From contig JAJSPD010000114.1 in NCBI GenBank assembly GCA_021307315.1, positions 1 to 64,000 of the forward strand: a DNA stretch of 64,000 nt, written 5' to 3'. Source of the DNA: Bisporella sp. PMI_857. Taxonomy: Eukaryota > Ascomycota > Leotiomycetes > Helotiales > Helotiaceae. The position numbers and the translations under genes were made by a program. Positions 13,375-26,248 of the stretch are shown here, in pieces. Each line of letters begins with the position of its first letter. Within the stretch, counting starts at the first letter, position 1. The notes beneath the pieces were generated by a model. It had not been told where the DNA came from, did not search any database, and saw only the letters and a list, made by a program, of their open reading frames with translations.

Positions 13375-15098
13375 ACTGCAAAAATATCACCAAACAATAA
13401 AGATGCAATTCTCTCCAAATCCTTATTTATATCAGTCAAGCGCTTAAGTGCACAAGAATTTCTCATTCATGCGGCAACACAAGGCGTGGTTCTTATCATG
13501 ATTTGAACAGCCATTTCCTCTCAGATGTCTGGCAAATAATTTTTGCCCCATTATCTATTGCCAATTCTTTCGTGCGTTGGCCTGAGATCGGATTTTCAGC
13601 AAGCTCTGAACAACGCTACTTCTCAAATGGTAGCTTGGCTTTCGGCTCTCTGCTTCACAACACTCCCCGCAGAAGCTTGGGCGAAGGGCAAAGTTCTTAT
13701 AGTCCCTCATTTGCATGTGGGAAATTCTCATCTCCAGCGCGGCCGGAAGTACCGGATTCGTTAGGAGCGAGAATAACAAGGTCGCTAGGTACAGGGGACA
13801 GTGATCGGCAATATCCATAAAGCTAGCAATGCTCTCCATTCAAGCGTCCGATACGACGAAGCCGATACACGTCACGAAAGAGGCGTCCACTGATCCTATT
13901 GTCCAAAGCGCCCTCTCCGCTACTGCCCAGCCCAACGTTCGTGCATCGTCCTAGGCTCTTACTCAGAGGTACCTTCGATAGGCAACACTGAGACTATGCC
14001 AAATCTAATGCCACTCTTCGACGAGACAACGAGACTCAGCTCATTAGGGGGCACTTGAAAAACCTCTCTTCAGCTCAGTCTCTCCGGCAATCACGGCATG
14101 CTGGGGCACTGTAGTCGCAGATATGCCGCCACCTTGTAATATATCTGAAGGCCATTCCTCACAAATCCATGATGAGGATTTAAGCCTTTTATTTACAGCT
14201 ATGTGTCTATTCAAGTTCACTCTGTACAGTGAATGAACACTCCCAGTAAGTTTGTGTCCATTGGTGACACGTTCGAGCAAGGTGGCACAAGAAAGACAGC
14301 ACATGTTCGGGCTGGAATGTAAGTGCGTCTCACTTGGAGCTGTAAGAAAATGACATTCTGCAAATAAGTGAAGGAACTGGAATGAGTTAACGGCCTGGAG
14401 TTTCGAGAAAACATACCTTTTTTAGCTCGGTTCCGCGGCTCACTCCTGCTCGGAGGAGGATTTTCGGTCAGCTCAGCCCTACAAGAAAGATCTTTTGTAT
14501 ATTATAAGTGCTGACCTGTCATGCTACAGGCGTCGGAGAACCCATAAATAGCAAGAAAGCACCTAGCCTTTCGCAATGTGCAACTTGAGTATTACACACA
14601 ATTTGAAAGGGTATATATATTTTGGTGAGGGGCAAAATTAATGAAGTATAAACAATGGTCCAGCTTAGCACAAAATTCTTTTGCCTCGGTTCTGTTATGT
14701 GACCCACATTTATCAAAATGCTTAAATTGGTTTTAAAGTTGGTAAAGATAGCAGGCAAGGCAAAACAAGGCAAGTGGAAAATGTGTAGGCTGCAGCACAG
14801 ACATAAGAAATAGTTATTCACATTTTGATCAATAAAGCTTAATCTAAAAACTGGCGGGCTATATGGAGTACCAGTCCGCGCCAAGACGCGCAAAAAAGTG
14901 GTGGTGCGGAGGTGTAAAACCTATTCCCCCGAGTCCGCTCTCAAGACGGTGAGTGATTTGGTTGTAGTTAATACACTTGATTTCAACAGGTGCGAAACAT
15001 AGTCCTTACAACAACATTTGAAGATCACAGAAAAATCTTCAAAGCTATTCACTATTCTACAGTACATATATATGTATCACTTATCAACGACTTAAAAG
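13375..15098. other. Intergenic stretch without recognisable gene
   Basis: Frames of 60-125 codons exist on both strands (13503-13839, 14044-14414, 14519-14893), but none shows a known motif or joins to a neighbour through plausible splice sites. The part just before the next gene has a TATATATGTA element around 15067-15076, about 25 nt upstream of the next start. Confidence 0.4.
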
Positions 15099-16620
15099 AT
15101 GACATCTTCACTAATGCGGCCAACCGGTACGTATGAATGCTAAAGAGCCCATCGTGAATATCACCCAATTAATTTGTTACCCAGGATACTTAGAACGCTA
15201 CTTTATCACCCAGAATTTTGTCAACTTCTATACTAAAGTCCAAGTTACTGCTTCATACAATATACCCAAACCTCTGATTCCGGATTGGGATGATCATGGT
15301 CTTGAACGTGTTATTTATACTGCGCTAGCAGAAACCATAAACCAACACCCCATAATGGGTGTCACCGTGGAGAACTATGGCGGCCTTAAACCGAGATGGC
15401 AGAGGTTGGACAAAATTGATCTGCGCGAAGTTGTTAAAGTTATCACTGCAGACGTTATGCCTGAAACGTGGATCCAAGAAGAGCAATGTGTCGGTTTCGA
15501 AAAGGTGCAAGAATTACCTCTTTGGCGCATCGTGATCGCCAAGGGTCCAGAGACTGGTGGAGCCCAAGATGTTATTTTCAACCTTGGGGGTTTTTTCTTC
15601 CATGCAATTGCCGACGGCATGTCAAACGTTGCTTTCCAACTCACATTCCTTGAAGCGCTAAACAAATTGGCGGAAGGAAAGATCAAGGTGGCATCCGGAA
15701 CTTTACAAGATGCAGCAATGGTTCCGGTTTCGGATCAGGCTCTGCTGCCAACTCTGGAGATGAAAGCTCATTTTCGAACAGGGCTCACATTCATCATCAA
15801 AAACCTCTTCAAGGCATTCATTTACGACCCTCCGAATCCGCAGCATTGGTCTGGGCCGGTCGTAAATGACTCTCCTAATCCACCCGTACAGAACCTTCAC
15901 ATCTTCTCACTACCATCAGCAACGGCTACCAATCTTGTGTCTCGCTGCCGTCTTGAAAATACTACCATCACGGCACTTATTGTTGCGTTGGTTGCGCAGA
16001 GAATCGCTGTCGTGTATCCGAATTACTCGTGCTTCAGTTGCTCTGTTCCTTGCTCGCTCCGTAAATTCACGGGGCATGGACCAAGAGATATGGGATGTTA
16101 CGTATCTGGCATGCACCTGGACTTCTCTTCTCAGGCGTTGCCCTCACATGGATATATACCTTGCTGGTCTCTGAGATACGACGACACTAAAGTTGATGAC
16201 CAGCAATTATGGAGCAGCGCACGAGAATGCAAATTTCAGATACAGAAGATTGCCTCTACGATTCGCAACCACCATGTTGCATTGTTGAAATATGTCCCGA
16301 ATTTGCCGAAATACTATTCTGACATGGTGGGTAAAAAACGAGAGTATAGCTTTGAGGTCACTAATATTGGGGTTCTGGACGGCGGCATTGGTGATGATGG
16401 GGTACCTGTGAGCAAAGCGTCGTTTGACAAGGCAATTTTTACAGGAAATGTTTCGAAGTTTTCTGGACCATTTTGCTTCAGTATTTGTACTGTAAAAAAT
16501 GGGTACATGACAGTAGGCCTTGGCTGGGAAAAGGAGGTAGTTAGCGATGAAAGTGCCGTAGAATTGGCGGAATGGTTGAAAGGTTGTTTGGACACACTAG
16601 GCAGCGGGACAAGTGGATGA
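15099..16620 (+). CDS. Alcohol acetyltransferase (AATase) family acyltransferase, Sli1/Atf-like
   Basis: A 28-nt first exon (15099-15126) and a long second exon (15185-16620) give 487 aa. Splicing rebuilds the usual N-terminus, RPTGYLERYF, which is why I prefer this start to the ATG at 15133 inside the intron. The family signature HAIADG (the HxxxD catalytic motif) follows a GGFFF strand near residue 155. The PF07247 family includes yeast Atf1/Atf2 (acetyl-CoA:alcohol and sterol acetyltransferases) and Sli1, which N-acetylates the sphingoid-base mimic myriocin; Pichia ciferrii relatives acetylate sphingoid bases. Which acceptor this one uses cannot be read from the sequence. Its position beside sphingoid-base genes makes a sphingoid-type amine or alcohol a reasonable guess. 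Confidence 0.8.
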
Positions 16621-16896
16621 TACTCATCAAGATGCGCATGAAACTACGGTAGAAGGAGCATTCAATGTACATTAATTGTGATTTTGTTGAGAGTAAAAAC
16701 GTAATATTTGGATATAATGGTAAAGGTTAGGCTGTCTATACTCGTTTGCGCTTATGATTGTCATCCATTGAATACTTCCTAACGTTATTTATATTTCTAG
16801 TCTATGTCTGTTAATTCTAACTAATAGTACATGCGTTTGTAGTTAAATTCATCAAGATAGAGAAGGTGTGAGTTCCTATGCCTTTAATACTCTTTT

Positions 16897-18040
16897 TTAA
16901 TGACCTTCACCTCTTTCAATGACATCCAGCTCGGTGTCTTCTCTCGAACTCAGATATGAATTTCCATCGTCATTGCAAACTCTTTCAGACATCTTTTTGT
17001 TCCCAACTTTCTTGAAGTTCTTTGTGCTGGTACTCAGCCAGGCTCCTTGAAAACAGACTCCTGGATGAAATATAGTAAGGGCGATGACTGCGAGCGCAAT
17101 CATTGGTGGCTCTAGAATCATGTACAGGACTTCATCATTCGCCATTTCGCCATCGAACCCATCGCTAAGCTCTATAGCACGGAAGGTGCACCGAACGATA
17201 ATCATCAAAGTCGCGAAAGCAAGTCCTATTTGTAGTGGTTAGCCTTTTAATTTCTACGCCTGAGCACCAGGACAGGCGCTGGTTGAGAATTCAGGGAATC
17301 GTACCTGAAATAAACCATTTAAAAAGACGGGAGCCGTAAATCGCAATATTATTGGTGTTCCATTTATCTTGGTGTCGGTAAAGGCTCCAGGCATAGTCAG
17401 CGCAGAGCGCGACGAAGCCCAAAAGTGAAACCACTTGAAAGACCAAGCCAGCTATCATGATATCGGTTCCAGTGTCAACCTACGGATACTATCGTTAGAG
17501 TAGGGATATATATAGTTTTGAAAGTCATACATCTTCTTCGGTTTCCCCTACTGACGCAAGTGCACCACCTACGCCTTGCAATATCAAGCTGACGAGGTCG
17601 GAGGTACAGAATAGTATCGTGTATGTTCTCGCATTTAATCTTGACAAACTTGGCCCGAAAAGAATGACGATTCGTGAGAGGCAGAGGTATATGCCGGCGG
17701 ATAAAAAAGCTGGGGCGATTGTGAGGAAGATGAGGTACAGGATGAAGTTATCTTTGATGAAAGGCTCGTAGTGCAGGACGATCCTTATGATGTACCCTAC
17801 TACCTCAAGTGCGAGACAGAGGAACATTGCCAACATGAACCCCCATGTTTTATACTTGATGCCCAAGAATATCTGGATTGGTAATGCAAGGCCGAAAACT
17901 CCAACAAAAACTGCGTTGCCCCATACGCTTGGCAGATAGGTAAGATGCGCGAGAGAAAGGTCGCAGGTCTCGAGAGTACAAAGGTCAGGGTCCAGTATCA
18001 GAGTTATGTTGCCACCATGGATTGTTGTAAGGTTTGCCAT
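16897..18040 (-). CDS. RTA1-family lipid-translocating exporter (Rsb1-like)
   Basis: Three exons on the minus strand, 18040-17531, 17479-17305 and 17225-16897 (337 aa). About seven hydrophobic helices are visible, with a short glycosylatable N-terminus containing NLT and NIT sequons and a charged cytoplasmic tail. The YLPSVWGNA start of the first helix, the WGFMLAMFLCLALEVVGY helix and the CTSDLVSLILQGVGGA segment are typical of the RTA1 domain (PF04479). Yeast members include Rta1 and Rsb1; Rsb1 releases sphingoid long-chain bases from the plasma membrane and gives tolerance to phytosphingosine. The gene is complete. The exact substrate is inferred from family and context. Confidence 0.87.
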
Positions 18041-20805
18041 GGTTGCTCTAAGTGGTGTGCAGTAGAATGGAAATGCTGAGAGGCTCGACAAAAGGGATAT
18101 CGATAGGAGATAGGAGACAGGAGGCAGGAGATATTAACAGCTGAATGCGGGTATTGCGAAATGAAATGCAGTTGAGTTGACAATTTAGATTGTAGACTGC
18201 CACCACAAGTGAGGTGGGCCTTATATCTTCTGAAATAATGTCAACCTTCTCGCACACCTCTTTATATGAAGAGAAGGCGAAGGTGACGTGGCTCGACTCA
18301 AGCCTCCATGAACCCCTTAATGACATATTAAGTTTGTCAGCTTAAGCTTAGGTATTCCCACATCAATGCCGCTAAACTCCGCTTCAACAGCATAGAATAG
18401 AGTTTTCCACTATCTACCACCAACTGATACTATCCAAATGGGTTTGCGCCAAAGCGCGAACAGCCCAGTGATGAGGTGGCTGAGACCGAAACTAAAGCTG
18501 AGGGTAAGGATGAACCAACCTTAAATCTAAAACAGAGACTTGGAGGACATTAAATTTTGACTGAGGGAGTGGTTGTGGGAGCTTTCATAAGTCCGTGCTT
18601 GGTCCATTGCCTGTCTCCACTGCTGGTGTGGAAACTGTTAAGCGAAACGGACGCGGACGCCGCGACGGAGTTGGAACAATAAAAAATGGCCGGCTGGGTC
18701 GAATCACAATCCTCGCATCCCCGCACCGGCGTTTCCCGTAAATTTTTGCCCATTTGACTTAAACCTATCCTGTGCCTGTAAACAAACCACGCCTGAATCC
18801 TGGATCAAAGAACTGCTGTTGTTGATGTTGAGCAGTTTGTCATTGATACATATTTAGGTTTTGGCGTACTCTCTTGGCTTAGGTTCTTGTTTCTTGGTTA
18901 CCAAATGGCGGTGCTTAAGCAGAAGAGAAGACTGGTCATGCACAACTCTTAACAAACTTCTATGGGATGATTGCAGACACAATTACTACTTCATGGTAAA
19001 AGTATACCACTAAACTGGCCTGTCAATCCCCTCTTTCCAGCCGTTTTTTTCATTTATATTCATATTCTATAACCAGAAGCTTACAAGTTTCAGATGCACA
19101 CGAGTCAGGCAGCCTCTGAAAGTCAAAAACAAAAATATCAGTGTCGTTTAGCAACCAATAACAGCATCACGAATCCTTTCGAACGGTCATTGTAAATTTG
19201 AGATGATTGTAACTTGGATTCGCCCGTGAGATTCATTCCGAAGGATAAATTAGAGTCAAATTCTTGCAGCATTAGTGACAAATGCATGGAGGCGTCGTGT
19301 TGTTCTCTGATGAGTATTAACAATCCTTCTATCCCGTAGCTCTCTGCGAATAGTTCGATTTCAACCTTAATATCCTTTATTCTAGCCAGTTCCGTTGACT
19401 GTTGGCAACCGGGTCGGATTTTCTTGTCCAGAATTCAGAGGAAAGTTTGCAAACAAGCACGCAGAAGGAACTCTGGAGGTCGATATACTCCATGGATCAC
19501 AAGAATGGCTTCAGGACATATTCTCTGGCTCTTTCCATGGTTGTGGGGACATGAGGGAAGGCATGGGGAGGGGCTGATTGCGCTCGAGGGAATTCATACA
19601 CCCCGAAGACGCTAAACTTGCTGTTAAGGTAGGCTGTTATAGCATAATCGCGAGCAACCATTTTCGGCAACATCTTGATGGCGTAGTTGGCTTGCTTGGT
19701 GTGCTTCCGCAGGTCGTGCAAATGGTGGGATAAGATACCGGTTCGTTTTGATTCTGAGTTAGGAAACAGGGCATCATCAAGGCGTATTCTTTGAGTGTGA
19801 AGATACTACTGGTCCTAACTCCTAGCTTTGTTAAAGAGATATTTGGCAATTGTGTGACATCTCAACCTCTACAGCCAGATCTACTTTGGTTCCGGTCGAT
19901 GGTGCAGGGACCTTCTCAAATCGTGAGTTATTCGCAGAACCCAAGATGTAGAGAACCTCAATCCCTCCACAAATTTGCAGAAGGCTTGTCTTGTAACCGC
20001 TGTGGAAGATTGACTCAACTCCAATGGAACCCATCAGAATAAGTGAGCCTATGGAATTCCTATTAGCGGTTTCACTAAAAACGCCGTCGCCTTACAATTC
20101 ATTTATCTAAGCAGGTCCATGTATAGGTCTTTTTCGGTTGGCCGGAGCATCCTCAGGAACTCTCTTCCACCGCCTAATCCTAAACAATTAGTCATAGTTG
20201 TTGCTCTCTCGCCTGCTTCACCTCTTATATAATTATGCAGCCGGTCGGAAGGCTTTCTTGCCTGCTTTTCTAGCTTATCTGCGTCTGACATCACCAACGG
20301 AAACCGCTGAGCAAACATACCTGCGGCGCATATCCTGGTTTGGAAGGCACCTTAGTCGTATTCTTTGGATTTGACTTCTGCTACGAAATTTGACTTGAGC
20401 AATTCATTAGTATTATTTTGAGCCATAGCGAAAGAAGGTAAATTTTGACAAGAAACTTCTTTATAGAGATCTCTGCAGTAATAAGAAACATATTGCCATT
20501 AATTACGATGTGCTTAAATTCTCCCAGAGTAGTTAGAAAGTGGAATGACAGTTCGATTTTTTCGGGTTAATCTACAACCGGGCGTATATTTATGTTTCAG
20601 AAATCGGTGGTGGAACTGTGTCAGCTGTAGGGTAGAGTTACATATGCGTTATCGGAAGGTAAGGAGCGGTAAGAATAGTTGCTATTGTATGTGTGAGAGG
20701 TACAGGGAGACTAGGTTTATGCAGTATGGCACAAGTGGAGAAGTGAAGACAGGTTATATTTCAACAAGGCGTACTGTACATTACTAAAACCTCAAACGCT
20801 CCAAT
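18041..20805. other. Long intergenic stretch with unrecognised coding-like remains
   Basis: No complete gene is seen across 2.7 kb. Between 19497 and 20042 the minus strand reads as two overlapping frames of about 60-75 codons whose composition looks protein-like (for example the residues LPKMVARDYAITAYLNSKF), interrupted by a frame change and stops. I do not recognise the family. It may be an old pseudogene or a gene with introns that I could not resolve. The rest (18041-19390, 20320-20805) shows nothing. Confidence 0.35.
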
Positions 20806-22638
20806 TTATGCTTTGTACAGAGTGTCTAAGAATACTTGGGAAAGCTCAACCACAATGCTCTTGTTTGGTAAGCTACCTGCAACGCCATATAGGGCAGCAC
20901 TGTCGCCCTTGCTTTTGCTCTTGGCATCCTTACCCTCCAACATCCTTTGCTTGTTTTTCGCCTTCTCCTCTTCCACCACTTCCTCGAGATCACTCACCAA
21001 CTGCCTCCAAGCCCGGACAATAGGTAGCGTGACAGCGACGTGCATTGCGGGTGGCGACTGTAGAGAATTTAAGTGCCATCCTTTCGCAGACATCCCGTCC
21101 GCAATATCGTAAATGTCTAGAGTTGATGAAGTGAATGCAACAACAGACACGAGAGGGTTGCCTAATACTTCTAATTCCGGGTGATCGTGGATTGCACGAG
21201 CGATTTCCCTCGTAGTACTGACAATTGCTTTGCATGACTCGATGTATCCATTCTCGCCAACCTTCATCAGACTTGCCCAGCAGCCTGCAATCAAGGCTCC
21301 GGGACGCGAGCCAGCTATTGATGGCGAGGCATAGACACCCCCGGACCATTCAGGTGCAATAAAGTACTGGTAACTTCTTAAAGCAGCTGAGCGGTATAAA
21401 ACTGTCGAACTACCTTTTGGTGCAAACCCGTATTTGTGGGTATCGCAACTAATACTAGTAACACCGGGGCATCTGAAATCGAAAAGTAAACTTTCGAAAC
21501 CAGACTTTTCGAGAAAGGCGATAACAAATGATCCAAGGCAGCAATCGACGTGTAGCGGGATATTATACTTTAATGCAAGTTTAGATAGGCTGGGAATATC
21601 GTCAACAATGCCGTGGGGAAAATTAGGAGCCGAACCGACAAGAAGGGCAGTGTTGCTATTAATTAAACGGCGGATGGCGGACACATCTACTTGGTATGAT
21701 GGGGCAGGGCTTGCAACGAGATGCAGCTTGAATCCAAAATACTGTGCTGCTTTGCGGAAAGCCGGATGCGCTGTCTCTGGCATGATCCTATAGCGGTTGT
21801 CAGACCATTATCTAATTAGGCGCTAAAGAGTGTTTGCTTTTACATTTCGGGCTCTGTGATATTCTTTTCCGCATATGCCTTCTGTCTAGCACTGAAACAG
21901 GCCATCAAAATCGATTCGGTTCCACCACTTGTAGTAACGCCAGCAGCATCCAAAGGAGCGTTGAAAAGTTTTAAGACCATTGAAACAATTTCGGCTTCCA
22001 TTTTGCGCACACCTGGAAAAACGTCCGGATGGATTGGGTTCGCAACTGTGAACTTCCCAAACGCTTGAGTTTGCAATTCCATAAGCTCTTCTCCGCCATG
22101 ATATACAGCGCCAGATACATATCCATCTTCCCAGCGAGTATGTGCCATAGTTGCCAAATCATGTAACTCTTCGAGTACAGTTTCGTTTGACCATCCTTCG
22201 CTTGGCAAGTCAAGATGCCGAACTATAGAAGGTCCCGAAGGAGCAAGTTTTGATTGTAATTTTCCAGTGGCATCTGTGATTTCCTTTTGAACTTTGGAGC
22301 GCACGACAGGAATTCTCAGGAAAAGACCAAAGGCGAGTGATCGGAACTTATTGTAGGCTTCGGCTACAGTGCCAAAGATACCGCGTCCTTTGAGCTGAAG
22401 AAATAACTTTCGGGCCCACCGCAGAACAAACAACGAGAAGAGAAGATTGGGAAAACTGTAAAAGTTTGTCAAAGGCCGAATTTTCAAGAAAATATGAGCG
22501 TGGGCAGAGAACTCACATTTGAAGACCGAGGACGACGCCTGGATGAGAAGACACAGCTAGCTTGATTGAAAGAAGTACTGGAATCCTCAAATGTCGGAAA
22601 GCTGGAGGTAATACAGACTGGCTTAACATCTCGGACAT
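20806..22638 (-). CDS. DPL1: Sphingosine-1-phosphate lyase (Dpl1-type, PLP-dependent)
   Basis: Three exons on the minus strand, 22638-22517, 22455-21844 and 21787-20806 (571 aa, the normal length). The enzyme cleaves phosphorylated long-chain bases into phosphoethanolamine and a fatty aldehyde, the only exit from sphingolipid metabolism, at the ER membrane. Seen: an N-terminal hydrophobic segment ahead of FVLRWARKLF, the substrate-region motif TTSGGTESILMA, and the pyridoxal phosphate lysine in SCDTHKYGFAPKGSS. The second intron falls inside the stretch leading to MPETAHPAF. Start chosen at MSEML because it leads in frame into the membrane segment. All key residues are present, so it is likely active. 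It diverges from the Zn2Cys6 gene starting at 23368. Confidence 0.92.
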
Positions 22639-23367
22639 TGCGCAGGGAGCGTTTTGGGGCTTGAGGAATGCCAGAGCTCTGAACAGATAATGGTGATTGT
22701 GGTATAGAAGTTTGGACTGGGATTGTTGAACTGAGCATAACGAGTCATAGATTCAGGTTTGACCAACATCTCTTTTGAATGGATCGGTTCTTGTCTATCA
22801 ATCACTTTCCCTCCATGATCAAAGCAATGAAACGCGGAACTCCGTCGGTCTTCCACCGTATCTAATGGGCGTATGCAGTGTAAACGGCTCTTTTCCCCCG
22901 CAGCAACTGGTGAAGCAATACAGGGTAAACGGCGTGGTTGAGAAAGGTAAACCCGCTGCCCTGAAACAGCCCAGGGATGCTTAGCCAAAGGTCGATCCGC
23001 TAGTCCCGATCCGGCAAAAATCTCGCGGATTGCCTCAGCCACACAACAGCCACCTAACTTGGCAGCTTGTCTCCTGCAACAATGAAGGGAACAGAAAGTC
23101 GCGGAACACAAGGTTACATTATTACATTATCCCTCCCCACCAAAAAGAACAAAAAACAATCCAATTCTGGGCATCAAACAGTAACTGTGGGGTGACTTGC
23201 AAAGTACCTGAAAAATTCATATCATCTTCACTAGTCCACTTGTGGCTTCAGAGATACGAACATTCCCCGCCAGGTCACGGGACTTAGCGTCGTCATCTGG
23301 ATCTACGTTCTGGGTCCCATCACACTCATCACCCTTGCGCGAGAGTCTCTTAACGCCATACTTCGCA
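22639..23367. promoter_or_regulatory. Shared promoter region of S1P lyase and Zn2Cys6 regulator
   Basis: The two genes are transcribed away from each other across 729 bp. At 22835-22844 there is an inverted CGG pair with 4-nt spacing (CGGAACTCCG), the kind of element Zn2Cys6 dimers bind. A second CG-rich group lies at 23004-23014. Frames in this stretch (for example 22623-23111 minus) have no family resemblance. Use of the site is inference. Confidence 0.4.
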
Positions 23368-25497
23368 ATGGACAGCGCAACCAGCCCCCCGATACAGAGA
23401 GCATGTACATTCTGTCGAAAACGAAAGTTGCGTTGTGACAAGCAAATACCGCGATGTCAGTCTTGCACCCGATTAGGACAAGAATGCATCTATATCGGCC
23501 AAAATCCAACCAAGTTTCGACCACGGACGGACAAAACTCATGTCGAGCAGCTCGAAGAACGCTTGCGTACGCATGCATACTGGATAAATTTCTCGAAATG
23601 AGGCTAATGCATGATTAGGACATGTTGAGAGTCTTTTACAGGCAACTCGTGATGTGCCGGACAAAGACGGCCGCGTTCCTTCGTTAGATTTGGGACACGG
23701 GAATTATGCAACAAACGGGAGCAACTACGCGGCGATGCTGCCGAATACAGAAACTATTCGTGACCTGTAAGCGCATTATTCGGGTTGCAAAGTCGCCAGC
23801 CTTTTGATACTAAACAACTGACAGGGAGAAAATTTACTTCGAGATTATTTATCCAATAATGCCTATTCTACATTACGAGCGATATACTTCACATCAGACT
23901 TTCCGCGTGGGATCTGGGCCCCCACTATATCTACGATATGCCATTTGGGCTGTGGCTGCCGTTGGACTAAACCAGCATTCTTACCAAAGCAGCGAGTACT
24001 ATACAAAAGCAAGAAAATTAACTGAGGCAGCAGCTTTAACAGATCCACTATCCAATGAAGCTTCCTTTTGCCGCGCGCAGGCTTGGCTTCATTTGGCTAT
24101 GCATGACATGATGTGTGGACGCTTTGAGTTAGCATGGACAAGTACAAGCCAAGCAATTCGACTACTACAGATTGCAGAGGTTCACAACCTTGATACTGTG
24201 AATGCTTCTTCAGATAGCGACACCCACAAAAATGGCGGCTGGTCAGAGGCTGAAGAAAAGAGAAAAGCATTTTGGTTTGCATTTTGCATGGACAGAAGTG
24301 CTTTCATTGGACACGGTTTACCCAGTTTGATCGATGAAAAGGATGTTCGTACCTCTGCCACCTTTTTCATTGAGTCTATTATACAGCAGAAATTGATACG
24401 TGCCACAGATACGAGTCAACCTACCGGCATCGGATAAGGCATACCAATATTTCATTGAACAGCCTCCTATGACACTTTCTCAAGCTGCTTCAGGATCAGT
24501 TCATACACTCTCCCCACTGTCCGCAGCAGCTGTGGTATATTCCCTGTGCAGTTCGAGCCTGGCGGATCTTCGGAAGCTGGATGCAACTTCCGTATATAAC
24601 TTATTTGCCACCAATGACTGGCTGAAAAGAGACTCTATCTGCAAAAGTCTCGGGCTAGTATTCTGTGTTCCATCTTATCTTGCCGTCACTAAGGATAACC
24701 TGGACGCAAATTTGTTGTACCTTAACGCTATAGTCCACTGTGCAACCATCCAGGTGCGTCGCATGGTACAAAAGCTAGCTCGGACAAGTCTTTCGCCACT
24801 TGCGGAAAGATCCATTCAGGAAAGCACAAGTCAGTGTTTGAAGGCCGCATCAGCTATTCTTGAACTGGTGAGACTAGCATTGCAGTCAAAAATACGGAAT
24901 GTAAGAGATTTGAGTAGCCCTAATATTATAATACATGCTAACTATGGCAAAGTATCATCCTGCCACTTTCTTTTGCATCTATAATGCGCTAGTTGTCTTT
25001 GCGGATTGTTTTTTGGTAAAGCGAGATACCAAGCTCAGCGCGTCTATCACATTCCTTATCGATTTCATGAAATCCCTACGCGATCAAAGCCAAGTCGCCC
25101 GAATCCTCCTCCGAGATTTCGAGATCGAATATCCGCCATTGATTATTGAGTTCAATTTTGATAGTCAAATGACATCTACAGCGGTATTTGACGATCATAG
25201 GCCTATGCTGAGTCGGCACTGACGAGAGAACAGATGGACGTTGAAAACCCAAAGTCACAGTTATCACAGGGAGGTGCACCACCTACTCAACCCAGTTTCG
25301 TCAAAGATATGCCAAATGGAAGCCCTTTTTATGGTGAGCCTAAAAATTGGTCATCCTGCGTAACGGAATCGGTGCCATGCGACTCGCAGGACGCGCTGTC
25401 TTGGAATGATCAAGTGATAGATATCAATTATGCATCTCTTTTTCGAGATGCGTTTGAATTTAACTTAGAGCCCCAGCCGGGTGTGCACCCCAAGTGA
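23368..25497 (+). CDS. Zn2Cys6 transcription factor with fungal-specific regulatory domain
   Basis: Six exons: 23368-23566, 23619-23766, 23825-24344, 24409-24900, 24953-25183, 25234-25497 (617 aa, phases consistent). The binuclear zinc cluster is close to the N-terminus, beginning ACTFCRKRKLRCDKQ and continuing with C-x2-C and a final cysteine to give the six ligands. It is followed by a short coiled segment (QLEERLRHVESLLQA) restored by the first intron. The middle homology region spans about residues 130-420 and includes a GLPSLIDEKDIR stretch restored by the intron at 24345-24408. The gene diverges from the S1P lyase and lies inside the sphingoid-base group, so a local regulator is plausible. 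Confidence 0.88.
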
Positions 25498-26248
25498 TTG
25501 CAAAGGCCCTGAAATCTGGAATTTTCGTATATAAGATGTATGTTTATTCCATAGCTCAGCTAAATCAGTGTCCTATTAGGAGTTGGTGTTTTGCGGACGG
25601 GAATGGACTGCAAGGCGCGTTGTTGTTATTTTGAAGCAAGGCGCAGCTCTAAAGTAGTCTTTGAATCTCTTTTGCAACTATGTAGGAAGCAGCGGGTCAT
25701 TTTTATAACGAGTATTGAATAAATTTGGTTCCAACTTGAAACATGAACCGAAACGTTAAAGGCCAATACATAAAATGTGGTACTTGTCAAAGTATCATCT
25801 CTTAGCCTGCTCTCTGCGTAATCGTAAAATGCTGTAACAATCACAACCAATTTGGGTGGCTTGAGAGTATGCCTCCCCATAGAATGGATAGCTAACGGAT
25901 TCCGGAGACGGAAACGCACCCATTTTCCCTCAGCGGACAGCGGTCCATTTGTGTCCGTTAGTGCTGGGCGAAACGGTAACCTTTTTTCCCGTCGGCTTGG
26001 CCAAAGTTTTAAGGCTATCCTACACGTAATATGCAAATTAGGAGTGTCTTTTTGGCAAATTAGACTCTTACTATAGATGCTTTAGATAAGGCAGCAACAT
26101 GAAGGGACGGTTCGTACATAGCAAAGGTCATCGACCGTTACGAAAACCCGTAATACACCCCGGGTCCATGAAAACCACCTTATTTTATCCTTTCTTGCGC
26201 AATTTTATTCTCTTTCCCACGTCAAAACTCCAAGTTACCGTTTAGAAT
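25498..26248. other. Intergenic, nothing recognised
   Basis: A minus-strand frame at 25626-26036 and others are low quality with no motif. No repeat or RNA gene is seen. Confidence 0.35.

Noticed and set aside
15133..15184. Start of the acyltransferase at the ATG at 15133
   Set aside because: This ATG lies inside a canonical 58-nt intron; the upstream ATG at 15099 gives the family-typical N-terminus.
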